A stretch of 64,000 nt of DNA. It comes from Gemmatimonadota bacterium. Its GTDB lineage: Bacteria; Gemmatimonadota; Gemmatimonadetes; Longimicrobiales; Gaopeijiaceae. The DNA is taken from the NCBI GenBank assembly GCA_028873815.1, contig JAPPNN010000044.1:19791-83790 (forward strand), in the 5' to 3' direction. Within the stretch, counting starts at the first letter, position 1, and the number at the start of each line of letters is the position of its first letter. A program made the translations under genes and the position numbers. Of this stretch, positions 43,448 to 51,279 are shown in pieces. The notes under the pieces are model-generated. The model made no database searches. It saw only the letters and a list, made by a program, of their open reading frames with translations, and had not been told where the DNA came from.

Positions 43448-44920
43448 TCACCGGAAGTTCCCGAAGTCGACCACCGCCTCCTTCGCTCCGTCGCTCCAGT
43501 CCACCGTGACCGACCCGGACATCTCCGCCGGCACGATTCCCAGCACCCAGTCGACCAGCGCCGTCACGCGCGCGAACGCGGTGGGCTGGTAGCAGATGTT
43601 CGTGCCGAAGCTGACGACGCCCACCTGGAGCCAGCGATTGCGGAACGGCACCATCAGCGGCCCCCCCGAGTCCCCGTTGCAGGTGGATTCGTTCGAGCCC
43701 TGCCTGCCGGCGCAGATCGTCACGTCCTGGATGTTGGAGTCGAGTTGTGTCCTGCACTCGTCGTTGGAGATGATCTCGGCCTCGAGCTTCTTGAGGACTG
43801 CCGACGAGAGGCCCCCGTCCGAGGTCAGGCCCCAGCCGACCACGGTGCCGATGATGCCCGGGGCCGACATCTCGATCCGGTCGGGCGTGAGCAGTTCGAT
43901 GCGGGAGTACATGTGATGGCCGGCGAGCTCGAGCAGGGCGATGTCGCTGGAAATGGCGGAGGGCGTATAGGCGGGGTGAACGAGAATGCGCACCACGTCG
44001 AGAACTTCGCCGTCCTGCGTCTTGTCGTGGGCGCCGGCGAGCACCTTCACCGCGGCCGGGTCGATGCCGCCGTCGACACAGTGGGCAGCTGTCAGCACCC
44101 ATTGCCGGGAAATGAACGTTGCGCCGCAGAACTGAAAGCCGCCTGGGGTCACGAGCGCCACCTGGAACGGGAACTCTCCGGGTTCCGCTTCGGTTCCGCC
44201 GATGATCGCGGCCACGTTGGAGTCCGCGGGTTCGCCCGCCAGTCCCGGGGCCGTGTTGGTCCACCCCATCGTCAGTTCCTGGGTCACCGTGTAGGCAAGG
44301 CGGTGATCGAGCCCCTCGAACCGGTACTCGCCGTCGTCGTTGGTGAGGGCGGTCACTTCGGTGGAGTCGCGCAGACCGTCGCCGTTCTCGTCCAGGAAGA
44401 CGACGAAGGAAGGGATGGTCTCTTCGTCCTCGTCGCGGAGCCCGTCGGCGTTGGCGTCGTGCCACACCACGCCGGAGATCACGTTCTCGCCGGTGCCCGG
44501 GGGACTGTTGACGGTGATCGGAGTGCCGGTCTGGCTGTGGGTCGCGCCCCGGTCGTCGGTGACGGTGAGCTGCGGCGCGTAGGATCCCGCGTCCGGGTAC
44601 GTGTGGGAGACCGTGCGGCCCGTGCCCGTCGCGCCGTCGCCGAACGCCCAGGCGTAGCTGACGATGGAGCCGTCGGGATCGCTGGAGCTGCTGGCGTCGA
44701 AGCGGACTTCGAGGGGTGCCGAGCCTTCCGAAATGTCGGTGGTGAACGCGGCCGTGGGCCGCTGATTCGGGGTGCCCGTGGGCTGCGTGGGCGCGGTTTC
44801 GCCGCAGCCGGCGGCCAGCAGGGCGAGAAGGAGTCCACGGGCTCCAAGGGCTGCCGCGGCCGGGAGAGCCATTGCGGCGCCCGGCGAAACGGATCCGGCC
44901 GGGGGCTTGGGGTCGATCAT
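43448..44920 (-). CDS. Lipoprotein S1-family serine protease with PKD and SdrD_B-like domains
   Basis: ATG at 44920 with AGGAAG upstream gives 490 residues. Lipobox LAAGC (Cys39), a PKD domain (about 52-138; SYAWAFGDGATGTG), an SdrD_B/Cna-like domain (about 148-212; VWHDANADGLRDEDEE) and a complete S1 protease from IIGGTEAEPGEFPFQVAL near 239. The triad is His280 (LTAAHC), Asp326 (SDIALL) and Ser418 (GDSGGP). The residue six before the catalytic serine is Ser412, where trypsin has Asp189, so chymotrypsin- or elastase-like specificity is expected. Probably a surface or periplasmic protease tethered by lipid. Confidence 0.93.
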   Translation of the reverse strand: MIDPKPPAGSVSPGAAMALPAAAALGARGLLLALLAAGCGETAPTQPTGTPNQRPTAAFTTDISEGSAPLEVRFDASSSSDPDGSIVSYAWAFGDGATGTGRTVSHTYPDAGSYAPQLTVTDDRGATHSQTGTPITVNSPPGTGENVISGVVWHDANADGLRDEDEETIPSFVVFLDENGDGLRDSTEVTALTNDDGEYRFEGLDHRLAYTVTQELTMGWTNTAPGLAGEPADSNVAAIIGGTEAEPGEFPFQVALVTPGGFQFCGATFISRQWVLTAAHCVDGGIDPAAVKVLAGAHDKTQDGEVLDVVRILVHPAYTPSAISSDIALLELAGHHMYSRIELLTPDRIEMSAPGIIGTVVGWGLTSDGGLSSAVLKKLEAEIISNDECRTQLDSNIQDVTICAGRQGSNESTCNGDSGGPLMVPFRNRWLQVGVVSFGTNICYQPTAFARVTALVDWVLGIVPAEMSGSVTVDWSDGAKEAVVDFGNFR

Positions 44921-44994
44921 TGCGCTTCCTGGAAGTGCTGTGGGCGGGCAGGTCAAAGCTATGCTACCCGCTTTCGGGTCGGAAGGTGCCCCAA

Positions 44995-45023
44995 TGGACG
45001 AGTTGGGACGGCCGCCGTATAAT
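44995..45023 (+). promoter_or_regulatory. Promoter for the cyclophilin gene
   Basis: A consensus TATAAT at 45018-45023 with TGGACG at 44995-45000, spacer exactly 17. A small dyad (CTGCGG 45024-45029, CCGCAG 45044-45049) lies in the predicted leader, 44 bases upstream of the start codon at 45067. Confidence 0.6.
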
Positions 45024-45066
45024 CTGCGGCATCCTTTTTTCACCCGCAGACCGGACGAACCTGCCC

Positions 45067-45771
45067 ATGAGCTCGAACCCCGTATTCAGGCGCCCATTTC
45101 GTTTCTCCGCCCTCCTCCCGGCGGCAGTGCTTCCGTTTGCCGCCTGTGCCGGCGACAGCGGAGGCTCGGACGCCGAAACCGCGGCGGCTGCCAATCCGTT
45201 GCTGAGTCCGGCCGACCTGACCGAACCGGCGCCTGAGACGTTCCAGGCGCGCTTCGAGACCACCAAGGGCGCATTTGTGGTCGAGGTCACGCGGGCCTGG
45301 GCGCCGAACGGTGCAGACCGCTTCTATAACCTGGTCAAGAACGGGTTCTTCGAAGACGTGCGCTTCTTCCGCGTGATGGAGAACTTCATGGCGCAGTTCG
45401 GCATGCACGGGGACCCGCAGGTGCAGGCAGCCTGGACGATGGCGACGATTCCGGACGACCCGGTCATGGCTTCGAATACCAGGGGAACGCTGACATTCGC
45501 GATGCGCGGTGCGGACACCCGCACGACCCAGCTCTTCCTCAACTTCATCGACAACTCGCGGCTGGACGAGATGGGGTTCGCCCCCATCGGCACGGTCGTC
45601 GAGGGCATGCACGTCGTGGACCAGATCTACGCGGGGTACGGAGAGAGCGCCTCTCGCGGCGGCAACGGACCCCTGGCGCAGAACATTGCGGCCCAGGGCA
45701 ACGAGTACCTGGCGGAGAGTTTCCCGGGGCTGGACCACATCGTTTCGGCTGCGCTGGTGGGCGCGGGGTAG
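45067..45771 (+). CDS. Cyclophilin-type peptidyl-prolyl isomerase lipoprotein
   Basis: ATG at 45067 gives 234 residues with a lipobox (PFAAC). The cyclophilin domain covers about 60-225, with FYNLVKNGFFEDVRFFRV, FMAQFGMHGDP, NTRGTLTFAMRG and TQLFLNFIDN. It should catalyse proline isomerisation on periplasmic proteins. The start is fixed by the signal peptide; longer frames cross the divergent protease promoter. Confidence 0.92.
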   Translation: MSSNPVFRRPFRFSALLPAAVLPFAACAGDSGGSDAETAAAANPLLSPADLTEPAPETFQARFETTKGAFVVEVTRAWAPNGADRFYNLVKNGFFEDVRFFRVMENFMAQFGMHGDPQVQAAWTMATIPDDPVMASNTRGTLTFAMRGADTRTTQLFLNFIDNSRLDEMGFAPIGTVVEGMHVVDQIYAGYGESASRGGNGPLAQNIAAQGNEYLAESFPGLDHIVSAALVGAG

Positions 45772-45894
45772 CAATCCATGGATAAAGCCGCCCGAGCGGC
45801 GGGGCGCCGAGCTGGCATGTGGTTGTAGTCTCGCATCTTGTTTCGGTGGATGTGTTTGCATGTTCGACAGCCCGGATTGCCGCTGATTGACTCC

Positions 45895-46065
45895 CGCCAT
45901 TCTCGATTTCAGCCGCGAGCCCGGCGGCGGTCCTCCAGAGCCTCTGAAGTTGTCTTTCGTCGGCCCTCTGATAGCACCGAAGCACCGTCTTGGCCGCCTT
46001 TCAGCCGCTGAGTTGGCAGAGCACCTTCAGTGGCAATCAGGTCGGAGGCGAACTTACGATCAACG
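45895..46065 (-). pseudogene. Tyrosine recombinase remnant (C-terminal end)
   Basis: The minus strand encodes RKFASDL, then in another frame KVLCQLSG-stop-KAAKTVLRCYQRADERQLQ, matching the end of the intact integrase at 53877-55034 (KVLCELGGWKTAKTVLECYQRADEGQL). A tryptophan codon has become TGA and a small deletion shifts frame. Similarity continues past the stop into TTGACTCCCGCC, also found beside the intact gene. Confidence 0.8.
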
Positions 46066-46440
46066 CGCTCCGGGGCCACCTCGCCGAGCACGGCGTCGGG
46101 TCCCCGCAGGGCTGGGCCCGGATCGGGCAACTGGATGCGGCGCTCGAGGACGCGGCCCGCAGCCTGCCGGAAGCGGTCGTCGAGCTGCGCCGGCTGTTGC
46201 TCGGGCGGATCACCGCACTGGCCATCTAGGCGTTCACGCCGCCGATGGAGAGCTTCCGGCGAGGGCGCGGCTTCGCGGCCTGGCTGGGCTTCGTGCCTCG
46301 GCAGCACACGACCGGTGGCAAGCCGAGGCTGGGCGGGGTATCGAAGATGGGCCAGAAGGACCTGAGGCGGCTCCTGTTCACGGGAGCCATGGCGGTGGTC
46401 GGTTGGAAACCGGCTTACCGCCCGGAGTTGTCGGCAGGGC
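46060..46440 (+). pseudogene. IS110-family transposase remnant
   Basis: The frame reads INALRGHLAEHGV, a helical spacer, an in-frame TAG at 46227-46229, then MESFRRGRGFAAWLGFVPRQ and MGQKDLRRLLFTGAMAVV. These are the middle and C-terminal (Transposase_20) parts of IS110 transposases, but the conserved GxGPxTA segment between them is missing, as is the N-terminal DEDD domain. A decayed, internally deleted copy. It abuts the integrase remnant, implying one element landed in another. Confidence 0.78.
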
Positions 46441-46529
46441 TCGATCACGAAGGCGGGCAACAGCCGGGTCTGTCAATGTACCGGTGCGGGCGTCGAAAAC
46501 CGCTAGACCGGGCTGCGGCTCGCAACCCG

Positions 46530-47570
46530 CTATCCGCCGCGGCGCAGCCAGATGAGCACGACGCCGCAGTCGGAACCCAAGCCCGAGTACTGGGGAGGCA
46601 TTCCTCCCAGTCGCCGATAGACTTCGATGCCGGCCACGACCACGGGGTTGAGAATATCGTTGATCTCAGCGGGTCCACGCCCGCTGCCGATCCTGATCCC
46701 ATCGAGATAGACGGCTGGAAAACAAGTGGCACCCCCCTTACGGAACGCGAGGTATTGACGCGACGGCATCCGTGGGTCCATTACCGTCGTGACTCCGGGG
46801 GCGCGCATAAGAGCGTCGGTGATTCGCAAAGGATTCCAGTTCTCGATATCGTCGCGATCCACGAAATGGCCCCAGCCGGCCTCTTCCCTCTGGTAGAACC
46901 CCGCGTTCTCCAGGTTCCTGTCCCGACGGTCCACCGCCACTTCAATCGGATCCAGGGCGATGGCGTCGATCGTCAGGACGACCTGGACCCGGGTGGCGTG
47001 GCCGGCCTGGACATCGAGTGTTTCCGAGCGCTGCCGATACCCCAGATGAGAAAACGCAACTTCGTGGCGCCCTGGAAACAGATCGGGCAGCCTGAAGCGA
47101 CCGTCCGCGTTTGTCGTTGTCGCACGGCCGACACCTGGAACGTTCACCACCACCTCGGAGATTGGATCCCCGGTCACCTGATCGGTAACGACGCCCACGA
47201 TCCCGGTGATCATCCCTTCGTTCGGATCCTCGATGGGCGTCATGCTCAGGACGAATTCCCCAGGCCGGTCGATGGTGAGATCACCGTCGAGGCGCTGGTA
47301 GTCCCAGTGGATCAGGTGGAGGCTGTACATCCCGCGGGGCACATCGGCAAGGAGGAACTTGCCCTCCGTATCGGTTAAGAAGCTTATGTCCAGCGCCTCC
47401 ACCACGATGACGACACCCGGAATGGGCTCCCCCGTAGCCGCGTTCACTATGTTGCCGGTCACCGTCACGGTGGCCGTGTCCGCAAGCTCCTGAGCGACGG
47501 CGTGCGGTGCGGACAGCACCCCTGCCGCCGACAGCAGCAGCCACCCGGTCAATCGGCGATTTGCGGCCAT
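46530..47570 (-). CDS. Barrel-less TonB plug protein with two CarboxypepD_reg-like domains
   Basis: ATG at 47570 gives 346 residues, with a signal peptide ending near AVAQ. Two carboxypeptidase-regulatory-like domains (TGNIVNAATGEPIPG and VGVVTDQVTGDPISE) precede WGHFVDRDDIENWNP and a plug-like segment with DALMRAPGVTTV, PAVYLDGIRIG and the C-terminal DCGVVLIWLRRGG. The layout and many residues match the 26359-27423 gene. A broken copy lies directly upstream, its stop two codons before this start, so they arose by tandem duplication. Confidence 0.84.
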   Translation of the reverse strand: MAANRRLTGWLLLSAAGVLSAPHAVAQELADTATVTVTGNIVNAATGEPIPGVVIVVEALDISFLTDTEGKFLLADVPRGMYSLHLIHWDYQRLDGDLTIDRPGEFVLSMTPIEDPNEGMITGIVGVVTDQVTGDPISEVVVNVPGVGRATTTNADGRFRLPDLFPGRHEVAFSHLGYRQRSETLDVQAGHATRVQVVLTIDAIALDPIEVAVDRRDRNLENAGFYQREEAGWGHFVDRDDIENWNPLRITDALMRAPGVTTVMDPRMPSRQYLAFRKGGATCFPAVYLDGIRIGSGRGPAEINDILNPVVVAGIEVYRRLGGMPPQYSGLGSDCGVVLIWLRRGG

Positions 47571-47574
47571 CAGA

Positions 47575-47850
47575 TCACTTGGCACGGCGAATCCAGATGA
47601 GAACAACCCCGCAGGACCTCCCCTGTGTATGAGCGCACCATCAATGTAAACGGAAGGATAGCAGGTCGTGCTCCCCCGCGAAACATGACGAAGCGACCGC
47701 TCGGCATACCGGCATCGCTCACTACACTGACGCCGCGGAACCGGATCAGCGCGTCCGGCAGAACCATTTGGCGACTAGCTCTCAAGGTCCACCCGGTCGA
47801 CGAAGTTGCCCCACCCGTCCGGCAAACGGCAGCAGGCGTCGTTTTCAGGT
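47575..47850 (-). pseudogene. Decayed copy of the barrel-less plug protein
   Basis: Fragments in shifting frames read LPDGWGNFVDRVDLES, then MVLPDALIRFRGVSVVSDAG, CYPSVYIDGALI and finally SCGVVLIWIRRAK with a TGA at 47575-47577. They are collinear with the plug half of 26359-27423. The N-terminal half is absent and at least two frameshifts are present. Confidence 0.75.
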
Positions 47851-48125
47851 CGATAAGTCGATGAGGGACGGGCGAGTGCGGAATCACCACGCCGAGTTGG
47901 CGTGATGTGGGCGCCGCCAAGATCCCCGCCGATGTGACTGCTGCAACTCTCAATACTCACCTCACGCACAGCCCTGTCCAGCGGTTGTGTAAGGCCTGCT
48001 CGACCGTCTGCGGAGCGTGGCATCCGTTCTCGACCCCAGCAGCTTCCAGCGTGGCCTTCATGTTGAGAACGAGTCGATTTGTCGCCGACAAATGCCAAAT
48101 TCTGGCAGGATTCTGTCCGTGCGGC
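47851..48125. other. Gene-free stretch with two adjacent palindromes
   Basis: No credible gene. It holds a 17-base palindrome with one central base (48077-48093, ATTTGTCG-C-CGACAAAT) immediately followed by TGCCA-N5-TGGCA (48093-48107). This is locally AT-rich and operator-like, but sits upstream of a pseudogene. Confidence 0.45.
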
Positions 48126-48812
48126 CTAGTACGGCACCCCGATCGCCCTGCACAGCCACCTCTGGAGCGGCGCACCATCCCGGCACAGTCCCGCGAACAT
48201 ATCGAGGAAGCCGTCCGTGGTCAGCGCGTCGGCGGGCAGCCCCGCGACCCCGATGAAGTCCTTGCGCCGTAGATCCACGATCATCGGGTGGTCGATCCTG
48301 TAGCCCTTCGGGGCCCGTACCAGCGAATCACCGGAGAGCTCGAAGCTGCGGGTGAAGCCCGGGTCCGTCGAAGCCCGAATCCACGCGTCGGGGTCCTCGT
48401 CGATCGATTCGCGGATCTTCCGCAGGGCCGCGCCGGCCGGCCGCCAGACACCGCAGCCCATGAAGCAGCCCTCCGGCGCGATGTGAAGGTAGAAGCCCGG
48501 AGCGTGCGCATCCTTGCTGGCCTCGTGGCGGAAGTGGATACCCGTGTGCGTCTTGTAGGGAGTCTTGTCCTTCGAGAAGCGGGTGTCGCGGTAGATCCGG
48601 AAGAGCGAGCCCCCGTTCGCCCGGGGATCGGCCCGGAAGCGCGAGCTGATCTCGTGCAGGTGGGGCGCGAAGTCGTTGATGAAGCGAAGCGCGGGGTCCC
48701 GTACGTCCGCCTCATAGCGGGGCTTGTTGGCGCCGAACCACTCGCGGTTGTTGTTTGCCGCGAGTTCGGTCAAGAACGAGAAGGTTCGTGAAGTGAAGTA
48801 TGCGTTTGCCAT
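48126..48812 (-). CDS. DUF2461-family protein
   Basis: ATG at 48812 (MANAYFTSRTFSFL) gives 228 residues with no signal peptide. Family hallmarks are FLTELAANNNREWFGANKPRYE, FRIYRDTRFSKDKTPYKTH and GFYLHIAPEG. DUF2461 (TIGR02453) proteins are small cytoplasmic proteins of unknown function found in bacteria and fungi. Length is normal for the family. Confidence 0.93.
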   Translation of the reverse strand: MANAYFTSRTFSFLTELAANNNREWFGANKPRYEADVRDPALRFINDFAPHLHEISSRFRADPRANGGSLFRIYRDTRFSKDKTPYKTHTGIHFRHEASKDAHAPGFYLHIAPEGCFMGCGVWRPAGAALRKIRESIDEDPDAWIRASTDPGFTRSFELSGDSLVRAPKGYRIDHPMIVDLRRKDFIGVAGLPADALTTDGFLDMFAGLCRDGAPLQRWLCRAIGVPY

Positions 48813-48948
48813 GAAGTGGCCTGTCGTGTGGCGGTGAGGTAAGATCAACGGCGCTGTTATCTACGCCTGCGGCCATGTCCGACGCAAGCATGCCGGGCAG
48901 GCGCCGCGGTGCCCGCACGTTGACCTGACCCGTGGAGGAGCTGCCCGG

Positions 48949-49395
48949 ATGACTCGAACGCGCATGAGCCGGACCATCAACGCCCCTGTGGACGCGGTCT
49001 TCGAGACCGTCTCGAACATCTCCCAATACACGAAGGCGGTGCCGGAGATCGTGCGGGTCGAGTTCGTGACTGAGCAGAAGACCGGCGTGGGGACCCGCTT
49101 CCGCGAAACGCGCCAAATGGGGAAGCGGGAGGCCACGACGGAACTCGAGGTCACCGAGTACGTGAAGGACGATCGGGTGCGCATGGTGTCCGATGCTGGC
49201 GGCACGGTGTGGGACACGGTGTTCACTGTGACGGCCATGGGCGACGGCGCGGGGACGAGGCTCGACATGGTCATGGAGGCCAGGCCGTACCGGCTGGTAT
49301 CGCGGTTGATGGTACCCCTGATGAAGGGTATGGTCGCCAAGGCGGTGGCCGGGGACATGGACGCGCTGAAGGCCTGGCTCGAGGGCGGCGGGTAG
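48949..49395 (+). CDS. SRPBCC-fold (polyketide cyclase/START-like) protein
   Basis: ATG at 48949 behind GTGGAGGAG gives 148 residues. The pattern MSRTINAPVDAVFETVSNISQYTKAVPEI, mid-protein RFRETRQMG and a long final helix (MKGMVAKAVAGDMDALKAWL) fits the SRPBCC helix-grip fold, which binds a hydrophobic ligand. It lies seven bases upstream of a uracil-DNA glycosylase gene, probably co-transcribed; no functional link is evident. Confidence 0.87.
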   Translation: MTRTRMSRTINAPVDAVFETVSNISQYTKAVPEIVRVEFVTEQKTGVGTRFRETRQMGKREATTELEVTEYVKDDRVRMVSDAGGTVWDTVFTVTAMGDGAGTRLDMVMEARPYRLVSRLMVPLMKGMVAKAVAGDMDALKAWLEGGG

Positions 49396-49401
49396 CGGGC
49401 G

Positions 49402-50142
49402 GTGGGCGGCGCGGGGGCCGCTGAGGCTGGGGAGCGGCTGCGGGTTCTGCGCGACGAACTCGTGGAGTGCCGCGCGTGTCCGCGCCTCGTCGCTTGGCGG
49501 GAGAAGGTGTCGAGGGAGAAGCGGGCGGCGTACCGCGACGATGACTACTGGGGACGGCCGGTCCCGGGGTTCGGCGATCCGAATGCGTCGGTGATGGTGG
49601 TCGGCCTCGCGCCGGCGGCGCACGGGGCCAACCGGACCGGGCGCATGTTCACAGGTGACCGTGCGGGGGACTGGCTGTATCGCGCGATGCACAGGGCCGG
49701 GTTCGCCAACCAGGCGCTGAGCCGGGACCGGGCCGACGGACTCGAACTCACGGGCGCGTACGTCACCGCCGGTGTGCGGTGTGCGCCGCCGGGCAACCGG
49801 CCCACGACACGGGAACGGGATCGCTGCGCACCGTTTCTGCATCGCGAAGTCGAGATCCTGTGGGACAACCTGCACACCCTTGTGGCCCTTGGCGGATTTG
49901 CCTTCGCGGTCGTCCTGAAAACGCTGGCTGCGAGAGGCCTGGAGATCCCGCGTCCGCGCCCCCGCTTCTCCCACGGGGTCGAGGTGGACCTGGGAGCGGT
50001 GGCCGTGCTGGCGTCCTATCATCCCAGTCAGCAGAATACGTTCACCGGGACGCTGACCGAGCCCATGTTCGACAGGGTCTGGAAGCGAGCGGCGGAGCGC
50101 ATGGCGGCGGTTGTCACAAGGAGGAATCGTGAAGCGACGTGA
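49402..50142 (+). CDS. Family 5 (UdgB-type) uracil-DNA glycosylase
   Basis: GTG at 49402 gives 246 residues. An iron-sulfur site is suggested by CRAC near residue 24 and two later cysteines (VRCAPPG and RDRCAPF). Motif 1 is GLAPAAHGANRTGRMFTGD, characteristic of family 5, which lacks the usual catalytic Asp/Asn, and motif 3 is HPSQQNTFTG. The enzyme removes uracil and other deaminated bases from DNA. The gene end overlaps the start of the next gene by 14 bases. Confidence 0.93.
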   Translation: MGGAGAAEAGERLRVLRDELVECRACPRLVAWREKVSREKRAAYRDDDYWGRPVPGFGDPNASVMVVGLAPAAHGANRTGRMFTGDRAGDWLYRAMHRAGFANQALSRDRADGLELTGAYVTAGVRCAPPGNRPTTRERDRCAPFLHREVEILWDNLHTLVALGGFAFAVVLKTLAARGLEIPRPRPRFSHGVEVDLGAVAVLASYHPSQQNTFTGTLTEPMFDRVWKRAAERMAAVVTRRNREAT

Positions 50143-51277
50143 CTTCGTGAAGGGAATGGCCATGGCGGGCGCGGCGTCGGGTTTGACGGGCGCCGCCGCG
50201 GGCTTGACGGGTGTCGCCGCGCAGGCCTCACCGGGCCGTGCCACCGGCCAGGACGTTGCCTCGCCGGACGCGCCGTCATTCTCCCCGCTCACGCAGGACG
50301 ACATCGTCGTGGACGGCCTTTTCGCGGGTGCGATGCGGCTCTCCCACCTGCGCGAAATGCAGGAGGGCGGGGCTCACTGCGGCGTGGCCGGTGGCCCGTC
50401 CGACATGGCCAGTTACGCGGCGCTACTCCGCTTCTTCGATGAATACGCGGACGAAGTCGTCCTGGCCAAATCGGTCGCCGAGATCCGGGATGCCCACGCG
50501 CGCGGTCTCATCTCCAATGTCTTCTGCTGGCAGTCGGCCACGGTGCTTGGCGACTCCTTCAACTCACCGCTTGGGAGTGCGGCCACGTCGCTCCGCGCCT
50601 TCTACGAAGTTGGCCTCCGCCAGATCGGCCTCTGCTACAACGTCGCGAACGCGTTCGGGTCGGGCTGTCTCGAGCCCGAAGGACCACTGACGCGAGCCGG
50701 CCACCGCCTGGTGGAGGAAATGCACTCGCTGGGCATCATCCTCGACGTGGGTGGGCACACCGGGGAACGCACGACGCTCGACGCCATAGCGATCTCCGAC
50801 GGGGTTCCTGTCATCTGCAGCCACACCAACATTGCGGCGATCGCGGACAACTACCGCTGTATCAGTGATCGCGTCATCGACGCCATCGCCGGGACCGGCG
50901 GCGTGATCGGCATCACTGCGGTCAACGACTTCCACGTGCGCGGGCGCGGGAACACGGGGCCCACGCCGCATGTGGGCATCGAGGAACACGTGGACCAGTA
51001 CGACTACATCAAGAACCGCGTGGGTGTGGACCACGTCGGCATGGGCACCGACTTCGTGGGCGGGATGGAGATTCCCTACGGCGGCGGAATCAACGCCGAG
51101 ATCATCACCACGGACATGGTGAGCGAGCCGTGGCGCTTCATCCGCGGTTTCGAGAGCATCGCCGAGCTGCCCAACGTGATCGACGGGCTACGCCGGCGGG
51201 GGTGGACGGACGACGAAGTGGCCAAGGCAATGGGAGCCAACTGGCTCCGGGTTTACCAGCAGGTCTGGGGAGGTTGA
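50129..51277 (+). CDS. Tat-exported membrane-dipeptidase (M19)-like protein lacking key metal ligands
   Basis: GTG at 50129 is preceded by AAGGAGG at ideal spacing and gives a twin-arginine signal VKRRDFVKGMAMAGAAS. The 382-residue body has M19 landmarks VICSHTNIAAIADNYRCISD and VGVDHVGMGTDFVGG. The N-terminal zinc motif, normally DGHND, reads DGLFAGAM here, and the usual metal-bridging Glu region reads VFCWQSATV. So the HxD pair and probably the bridging Glu are missing. It may have altered metal use or no peptidase activity. Operon with UDG upstream and CocE hydrolase 2 bases downstream. Confidence 0.85.
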   Translation: MKRRDFVKGMAMAGAASGLTGAAAGLTGVAAQASPGRATGQDVASPDAPSFSPLTQDDIVVDGLFAGAMRLSHLREMQEGGAHCGVAGGPSDMASYAALLRFFDEYADEVVLAKSVAEIRDAHARGLISNVFCWQSATVLGDSFNSPLGSAATSLRAFYEVGLRQIGLCYNVANAFGSGCLEPEGPLTRAGHRLVEEMHSLGIILDVGGHTGERTTLDAIAISDGVPVICSHTNIAAIADNYRCISDRVIDAIAGTGGVIGITAVNDFHVRGRGNTGPTPHVGIEEHVDQYDYIKNRVGVDHVGMGTDFVGGMEIPYGGGINAEIITTDMVSEPWRFIRGFESIAELPNVIDGLRRRGWTDDEVAKAMGANWLRVYQQVWGG

Positions 51278-51279
51278 AC

